Below, piece after piece: positions 39,947-44,552 of a DNA stretch of 44,552 nt (its first letter is position 1; every line of letters begins with the position of its first letter). The stretch is from Omnitrophica WOR_2 bacterium RIFCSPHIGHO2_02_FULL_45_21. Its GTDB lineage: Bacteria > Omnitrophota > Gorgyraeia > Gygaellales > UBA12090. The position numbers and the translations under genes were made by a program. A model generated the notes under the pieces. It searched no databases. It was not told the origin of the DNA and was given only the letters and a program-made list of their open reading frames with translations. The stretch covers positions 1 to 44,552 of the forward strand of contig MHGN01000071.1 in NCBI GenBank assembly GCA_001805575.1. The letters are read 5' to 3'.

Positions 39947-41668
39947 ATGGCATCTTTAAGAGAACGCATAATCCTGATGCTCCTTGAGGATAAACTTGTT
40001 TCTCAAGAACAGCTAAGCCAGGCCTTAAAAACCCAGAAGGAAAAAGGGGGCAACCTAAGCAAAATTTTGGTGAAAGCAGGGCTTATTGATGAAGATAAAC
40101 TCTTTATTAATATGTCAAAAGTATTTTTAAAACCTAGCATTGATATCAACCGTTTTAAAATAGATCCGGAGGTCCTAAAAATCATTCCCCTGGATGTATG
40201 CCGGCAATACCAGATTATTCCGATATCTAAATTAGGCGATACCATTACCCTGGCAATGGCTGATCCTTTGAATATTTTAGCCCTGGATGATATCAAGAGC
40301 CTTACCGGATATAAGATAAATCCCATTATTGCGGATGCGCGGAAATTTATCCAGGCCATTGAAGAGCGCTATGCCGAAATCTCCTCAAAGTCCGTCATTG
40401 AAGGTTTGATTCAAGGCATGGATAAGTCCGAGGATATTCAGTTAGTTGAGGAGAAGAAAGAAGCCGATATCTCTATTGATGAGCTTGGGCGCTTGAGCCG
40501 TCAGGCGCCTATCGTCAGTTTTGTGAATAAGACGCTGGAGGACGCGGTCAACCGTAAGGGCTCGGATATTTTAATTGAGCCGCAGGAAGCCAAGCTGCGT
40601 ATTCGCTTCCGCATTGACGGGCTATTGCGGACGATAGGGGAGAATCCCATGAGCATGATTCCTCTGGTTGTCTCGCGGATTAAAGTTATCTCCGGGCTGG
40701 ATATTGCCGAACATCGCCTGCCCCAGGACGGCAGGTTCAAGATGAGATTTGGCGAACGCGAAGTTGATTTCAGGGTTTCGCTGCTGCCGACAAGCTTAGG
40801 CGAGAAGGTAGCCATACGTATTCTGGATAAGTCACAGGTAAAATTAGATATTGACAAACTGGGATTTCAGGAAAAGACGCTTGCTGCTTTAAAGAAATGC
40901 ACCGTGAGGCCATATGGGATGATTTTGGTCTGCGGGCCTACCGGCTCCGGGAAAACAACCACCTTATATTCTTTAATCAAGCTCGTTGATAAACCTCGGG
41001 TAAACATTATTACCGTTGAGGACCCGGTGGAATTTCAGCTTCCCGGCATAAACCAGGTAAGCGTTCAGTCAGATATCGGCCTGACCTTTGCTGCGGCGCT
41101 GCGCTCCATATTGCGCCAGGACCCTAACGCCATTATGGTAGGAGAAATCAGGGATAAAGAGACCGTGGATATCGCCATAAAATCCGCCCTCACCGGGCAT
41201 CTAGTTTTCTCAACCCTGCATACGACCACTGCCAGCGGAGCGGTGGTGCGCTTAGTCAATATGGGCATTGAGCCGTTTCTCATTTGTTCCGCGGTCAGTT
41301 GCATTGTTGCCCAGCGCTTAGTGAGGATTCTTTGCCCGAAATGCAAGCAGCCGTACGATATGAAAGACGGTCTGGCAGAGAAACTAAAATTACCGTTGGC
41401 AAAAAACGAGCCGAGTTTATTTTATCGGCCTAAAGGATGCCCTGATTGTTTTAAGAGCGGATATCTGGGAAGGACGCTGCTGACCGAAGTCCTGGTCTTA
41501 AGCCCAAAGATAAAAGAGCTGATTATGCAGCAGGCGCAGGAACATATTATGAAACAGGCTGCGCGCCAGGAAGGTATGCAGACATTGCGGGAAGACGGCA
41601 TGCAGAAGGCCAGGCAGGGAATTACTTCGCTTGAGGAGGTCTTGCGGGTGAGCGCTCCCGATGAATGA
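39947..41668 (+). CDS. PilB/GspE-family assembly ATPase (first of two)
   Basis: A 573-residue hexameric-type ATPase that powers type IV pilus extension or type II secretion. It has an N-terminal MshEN-like domain, the GspE core with Walker A GPTGSGKTT (330-338), Asp-box EDPVEF, Walker B-type AIMVGEIRD and the His box TGHLVFSTLHT, and a zinc-binding CPKC...CPDC. Its N-terminal motif RIILMLLEDKLVS lacks both glycines expected for cyclic di-GMP binding, and SDILIEP replaces the usual SDIHIEP. It is followed 3 bases later by a paralogue. Confidence 0.92.
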   Translation: MASLRERIILMLLEDKLVSQEQLSQALKTQKEKGGNLSKILVKAGLIDEDKLFINMSKVFLKPSIDINRFKIDPEVLKIIPLDVCRQYQIIPISKLGDTITLAMADPLNILALDDIKSLTGYKINPIIADARKFIQAIEERYAEISSKSVIEGLIQGMDKSEDIQLVEEKKEADISIDELGRLSRQAPIVSFVNKTLEDAVNRKGSDILIEPQEAKLRIRFRIDGLLRTIGENPMSMIPLVVSRIKVISGLDIAEHRLPQDGRFKMRFGEREVDFRVSLLPTSLGEKVAIRILDKSQVKLDIDKLGFQEKTLAALKKCTVRPYGMILVCGPTGSGKTTTLYSLIKLVDKPRVNIITVEDPVEFQLPGINQVSVQSDIGLTFAAALRSILRQDPNAIMVGEIRDKETVDIAIKSALTGHLVFSTLHTTTASGAVVRLVNMGIEPFLICSAVSCIVAQRLVRILCPKCKQPYDMKDGLAEKLKLPLAKNEPSLFYRPKGCPDCFKSGYLGRTLLTEVLVLSPKIKELIMQQAQEHIMKQAARQEGMQTLREDGMQKARQGITSLEEVLRVSAPDE

Positions 41669-41671
41669 GAG

Positions 41672-43366
41672 ATGGCGACCTTTAAGGATAGATTAGCGGA
41701 ATTATTGGTTCAAGAGAAGCTCCTCTCAAAGGAGAAACTAGAGGAGGCATTGGATATCCAGAAGAAAAAAAACATTCCTTTACGCGAGGTTCTCCTGAGA
41801 GAGGGTTTTGTTGATGAAGGCAAACTTATCTCGGCCTTGTCCAGATGCCTCTATATACCTACTTTAAGCTTGTCCAGCTATCGGATTGACCAATCTTTAA
41901 TTGAAATCGTTCCGGAAAGGATCGCCAGTCAATACCGTTTAGTTCCTCTTTCGCGCATTGGCGATACCCTTACCGTGGCAATGGTTGATCCGTTGAACAT
42001 TTTCGCCCTTGACGATCTAAGGCTGATTACCGGATACAAGATTGACCCGGTTATTGCTCTAGAAAAGGATATCCTGCAGGCTATCCGCAACGGCTATCAT
42101 AAGAATGAAGAGGTTTCTTTTTTAGAAGAAAAGGCAGCTAAAGAAAGCGGCGCCGCTGTTTTTACTGAGGGCGTTCCTCTAGAGCTGGATACTTTAAGAG
42201 ATGAGACCGCTACCGCCCCCATTGTCAAGTTAGTTAACCTTACCATATCAGAAGCTTTGAAAAGGAGGGCTTCCGATATTCATATTGAGCCTCAAGAGAG
42301 CGATCTACGCATCCGTTTTCGCATTGACGGAGATTTAGTGGATATGTTTAGCATCCCTAAGAAAAATCAAAGCGCCATCATCGCCCGGCTGAAGATTCTT
42401 TCTAACCTGGATATCACCGAGATCCGTCTGCCCCAGGACGGAAGATTTAGAATAAGTTTTTCTCATAAAGAAGTGGATTTCCGGGTTTCCGCGCTTCCTA
42501 CCGGATTCGGCCAGAAATTGGTCCTGCGCATCTTAGATAAGTCCGCCCTCTCTTTAGGATTGGGTTCTCTGGGGTTTTCCAGCGATGCGCTTGCTCTCTT
42601 TAAAGAGGCGATCGCAAAACCTTACGGTATGATTTTGGTTACCGGGCCGACCGGAAGCGGGAAATCCACCACCCTTTACTCAGTTTTAAATCAACTGAAT
42701 ACGCCGGAAAGAAATATCGTTACCGTTGAGGACCCGGTGGAATATCAGATTGGAGGGATTACCCAGCTTCAGGTTAAGTCAGAGATCGGCCTTGATTTTG
42801 CTTCCGGCCTGCGTTCAATTCTCAGGCAGAGCCCTGATGTGATTCTCATAGGCGAAATACGTGATGCGGAAACCGCCGATATTGCCATCAAGGCGGCATT
42901 AACCGGACAGTTGGTAATGTCAACCCTGCACACCAATAGCGCATCCCAGGCAATCACCCGGCTGGTGGATATGGGTTTAGAGCCTTTTTTAGTTGCCTCC
43001 AGCATGATTATGAGCTCAGCCCAGCGTCTTATCCGGCGTATCTGCAGCCACTGTAAAGAGCCGGATAAGCCTGAGGCGGCTATATTAAAAAGTTTAAACC
43101 TGTCCCCGGATATTCAATTTTATCGCGGCAAAGGATGCAAGTTCTGTAATAACACCGGTTTTTTCGGCCGGTCAGGATTATTGGAAATTATGATGATAGA
43201 TGATATAATACGGGAAATGGTTGTAAAGGGCGCAACCAGCGATCAGGTAGAGGAGTATGCGGTAAGTAAATTAGGAATGAAAACTCTCCGCCAGGATGCC
43301 CTGGAAAAGGCTCGGGAAGGGCTGATTCCCTTAGAGGAAGTTTTGCGGATTACGGTTGAACAATAG
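41672..43366 (+). CDS. pilB: PilB/GspE-family assembly ATPase (second of two)
   Basis: A 564-residue paralogue of the preceding gene with the same layout: N-terminal MshEN-like domain, Walker A GPTGSGKST (325-333), EDPVEYQ, DVILIGEIRD, TGQLVMSTLHT and a zinc motif CSHC...CKFC. It keeps the canonical ASDIHIEP. In the N-terminal motif RLAELLVQEKLLS the two glycines are Ala and Lys. It is directly followed by pilC, so this copy is the more likely partner of that platform protein. The two ATPases appear to be an old duplication, since identity is limited to the conserved blocks. Confidence 0.92.
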   Translation: MATFKDRLAELLVQEKLLSKEKLEEALDIQKKKNIPLREVLLREGFVDEGKLISALSRCLYIPTLSLSSYRIDQSLIEIVPERIASQYRLVPLSRIGDTLTVAMVDPLNIFALDDLRLITGYKIDPVIALEKDILQAIRNGYHKNEEVSFLEEKAAKESGAAVFTEGVPLELDTLRDETATAPIVKLVNLTISEALKRRASDIHIEPQESDLRIRFRIDGDLVDMFSIPKKNQSAIIARLKILSNLDITEIRLPQDGRFRISFSHKEVDFRVSALPTGFGQKLVLRILDKSALSLGLGSLGFSSDALALFKEAIAKPYGMILVTGPTGSGKSTTLYSVLNQLNTPERNIVTVEDPVEYQIGGITQLQVKSEIGLDFASGLRSILRQSPDVILIGEIRDAETADIAIKAALTGQLVMSTLHTNSASQAITRLVDMGLEPFLVASSMIMSSAQRLIRRICSHCKEPDKPEAAILKSLNLSPDIQFYRGKGCKFCNNTGFFGRSGLLEIMMIDDIIREMVVKGATSDQVEEYAVSKLGMKTLRQDALEKAREGLIPLEEVLRITVEQ

Positions 43367-43412
43367 ACGGTCTTTATTCCATGATTAAAGAAGAAAGGAT
43401 AAATCCGAGAAT

Positions 43413-44552
43413 ATGCTTATATACAGGTATGTGGCAAAAGATAAGGAAAGCGCCAAAACCTTAAGCGGCACTTTAGAGGCGCAGTCGCAAAAAGAGGCTG
43501 AAGAGGTCCTGCATCAGAAAAACCTGATCATTGTTTCTCTAAAGCAGGGAAAAGTTAAAACGGGAAAGAAGGCGTCCGGTAAGATTGCCCTTAATGATTT
43601 GGTGGTTTTTTCCCGCCAGTTAGCTACCCTGATTGACAGCGGCGTAACCCTGGTCGCCGCGCTGGATATCCTTAAGGAGCAGACTGAGAATAAGGCGCTT
43701 GCGGATATCATTTCTCGGATCTATCAGGACGTAGAAGCGGGTAAAAGCTTTTGCGACGCGGTGGCAGGATATCCGGCTGCCTTTTCGGATTTCTATATCA
43801 GTATGATTAGGGCGGGCGAGGCCTCGGGTACGCTTGATGAGGTATTGGACCGGCTGGCTTTATATCTGGAAAAAACAGCGGCGCTGCGCAGAAAAATTAA
43901 ATCCAGCCTGGTTTACCCGGCGGTAGTAGTGACTATGGCCTTTTCCATTACCGCGTTCTTATTGTTAAAAGTTGTCCCTACCTTTAAAAGCATCTTTGAG
44001 TCATTGGGGGGAAATCTCCCCCTGCCAACCCAGATTTTGATTGCGGTCAGCGATATTTTCAAACATTACTTTCTCTTATTGATCACAGCGTTCGGGCTTT
44101 CTATTTTCGGGCTCAAACGCTATATTGCCACGCCATCAGGCAGATATAAATTTGATAAGTTGATCCTCAAGATTCCCGTATTCGGGACATTATTTTTGAA
44201 GGTCGCGGTGGCCAGGTTCGCCCGTACATTCTCAACCTTAGTCAAAAGCGGCACCCCTATTCTTAATGCCCTGGATATCGTGGCCAAGACCTCCGGCAAT
44301 AAAGTAATTGAAGAAGCCATAGAAAACTCACGTCAGGCAATCCGCGACGGCGAGCCGATTTTTCAACCCCTTGAACGTTCAAAGGTTTTTCCGCTTATGG
44401 TGGTGCGTATGATCAGCATAGGAGAGAAAACCGGAGAGCTGGAAAAGATGCTCGGTAAAATAGCGGAGTTCTATGATAATGAGGTGGATAATGCCGTCAG
44501 CGGATTAACCAGTATCATTGAGCCGTTGGTGATTGCTTTCTTAGGTATTGTT
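43413..44552 (+). CDS. pilC: Type IV pilus/type II secretion platform protein PilC/GspF (3' end outside window)
   Basis: This frame is missing from the ORF track because it runs off the window. From ATG 43413 it is open for 380 codons with no stop. It contains two T2SF domains: residues about 50-175 (LVVFSRQLATLIDSGV, FYISMIRAGEASGTLDEVLDRLA) and about 255-375 (VARFARTFSTLVKSGTPI, MISIGEKTGELEKML), each followed by hydrophobic helices (SSLVYPAVVV). PilC/GspF is the inner-membrane platform rotated by the PilB ATPase. Only the last 20-30 residues should be missing compared with the family. Confidence 0.93.
   Translation, partial: MLIYRYVAKDKESAKTLSGTLEAQSQKEAEEVLHQKNLIIVSLKQGKVKTGKKASGKIALNDLVVFSRQLATLIDSGVTLVAALDILKEQTENKALADIISRIYQDVEAGKSFCDAVAGYPAAFSDFYISMIRAGEASGTLDEVLDRLALYLEKTAALRRKIKSSLVYPAVVVTMAFSITAFLLLKVVPTFKSIFESLGGNLPLPTQILIAVSDIFKHYFLLLITAFGLSIFGLKRYIATPSGRYKFDKLILKIPVFGTLFLKVAVARFARTFSTLVKSGTPILNALDIVAKTSGNKVIEEAIENSRQAIRDGEPIFQPLERSKVFPLMVVRMISIGEKTGELEKMLGKIAEFYDNEVDNAVSGLTSIIEPLVIAFLGIV

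Noticed and set aside
1-44552. Transposase or insertion sequence responsible for the repeats
   Set aside because: I found no transposase, integrase or reverse transcriptase among the reading frames; any mobilising enzyme must lie outside the window.

Overview
The window is an almost fully plus-strand, densely packed piece of a Gram-negative-type bacterial chromosome of moderate GC content. It carries the dcw (division and cell wall) cluster, a lipoprotein-processing pair, the mre/rod-shape cluster and the start of a type IV pilus assembly locus. MurE has the DNPR motif typical of meso-diaminopimelate ligases, and lspA/lgt, mreBCD-mrdA-rodA and pilB/pilC homologues are all present. This suggests a rod-shaped, piliated bacterium from an uncultivated lineage. 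Gene order and style recall Candidatus Omnitrophota, but that is an impression and no marker here proves it.

Layout. 1-361: leader with a consensus promoter, three 10-bp-phased AGTGG boxes (a likely MraZ operator) and a 14-bp-stem hairpin just before mraZ. 362-17940: mraZ, rsmH, ftsL, ftsI, murE, murF, mraY, murD, ftsW, murG, a secreted HELGH peptidase, murC, murB, ddl, ftsQ, ftsA, mostly overlapping or nearly so. ftsZ, the usual gene after ftsA, is absent. Its place is taken by a PilJ-type sensor histidine kinase that overlaps ftsA, then a REC-GGDEF-HD-GYP regulator and a lone receiver. 21748-26987: promoter, yggS, proC, a methylthioadenosine phosphorylase and ileS. 27143-29671: traR/dksA-like zinc finger, lspA, lgt, rluD. 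29672-30893: a promoter and long structured leader before a membrane-anchored coiled-coil protein. 30923-37871: mreB, mreC, mreD, mrdA, rodA and a radical SAM protein. 38044-44552: a degenerate-GGDEF HAMP/GAF protein, a stand-alone MshEN domain, two tandem PilB/GspE ATPases and a truncated pilC.

The most unusual feature is not a gene. The window is sprinkled with short arrays of about four tandem heptanucleotides, with a different heptamer at nearly every locus. They sit directly before start codons (ftsQ, mreD), across gene ends, and in frame inside conserved housekeeping genes (murD, yggS, ileS, the radical SAM gene). In murD the array is split by a 21-bp palindromic insertion. A 42-bp (6x7) hairpin-bearing unit is duplicated in frame in murE, and GC-rich palindromes (CTCGGGGG cores) lie in variable or linker parts of murE, ftsQ and the coiled-coil gene. 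Intergenic gaps hold further palindromes: a nested block after murG, and a TTAATTCGCCCC...GGGGCTCATTAA hairpin family before Shine-Dalgarno sites. No transposase is encoded here. I propose a family of small, non-autonomous, coding-tolerant repeats as the most interesting lead; this rests on reading the sequence by eye.

A second theme is cyclic di-GMP: a bifunctional-looking GGDEF/HD-GYP regulator, a degenerate GGDEF protein and a free MshEN domain next to two PilB ATPases whose own MshEN motifs look eroded.
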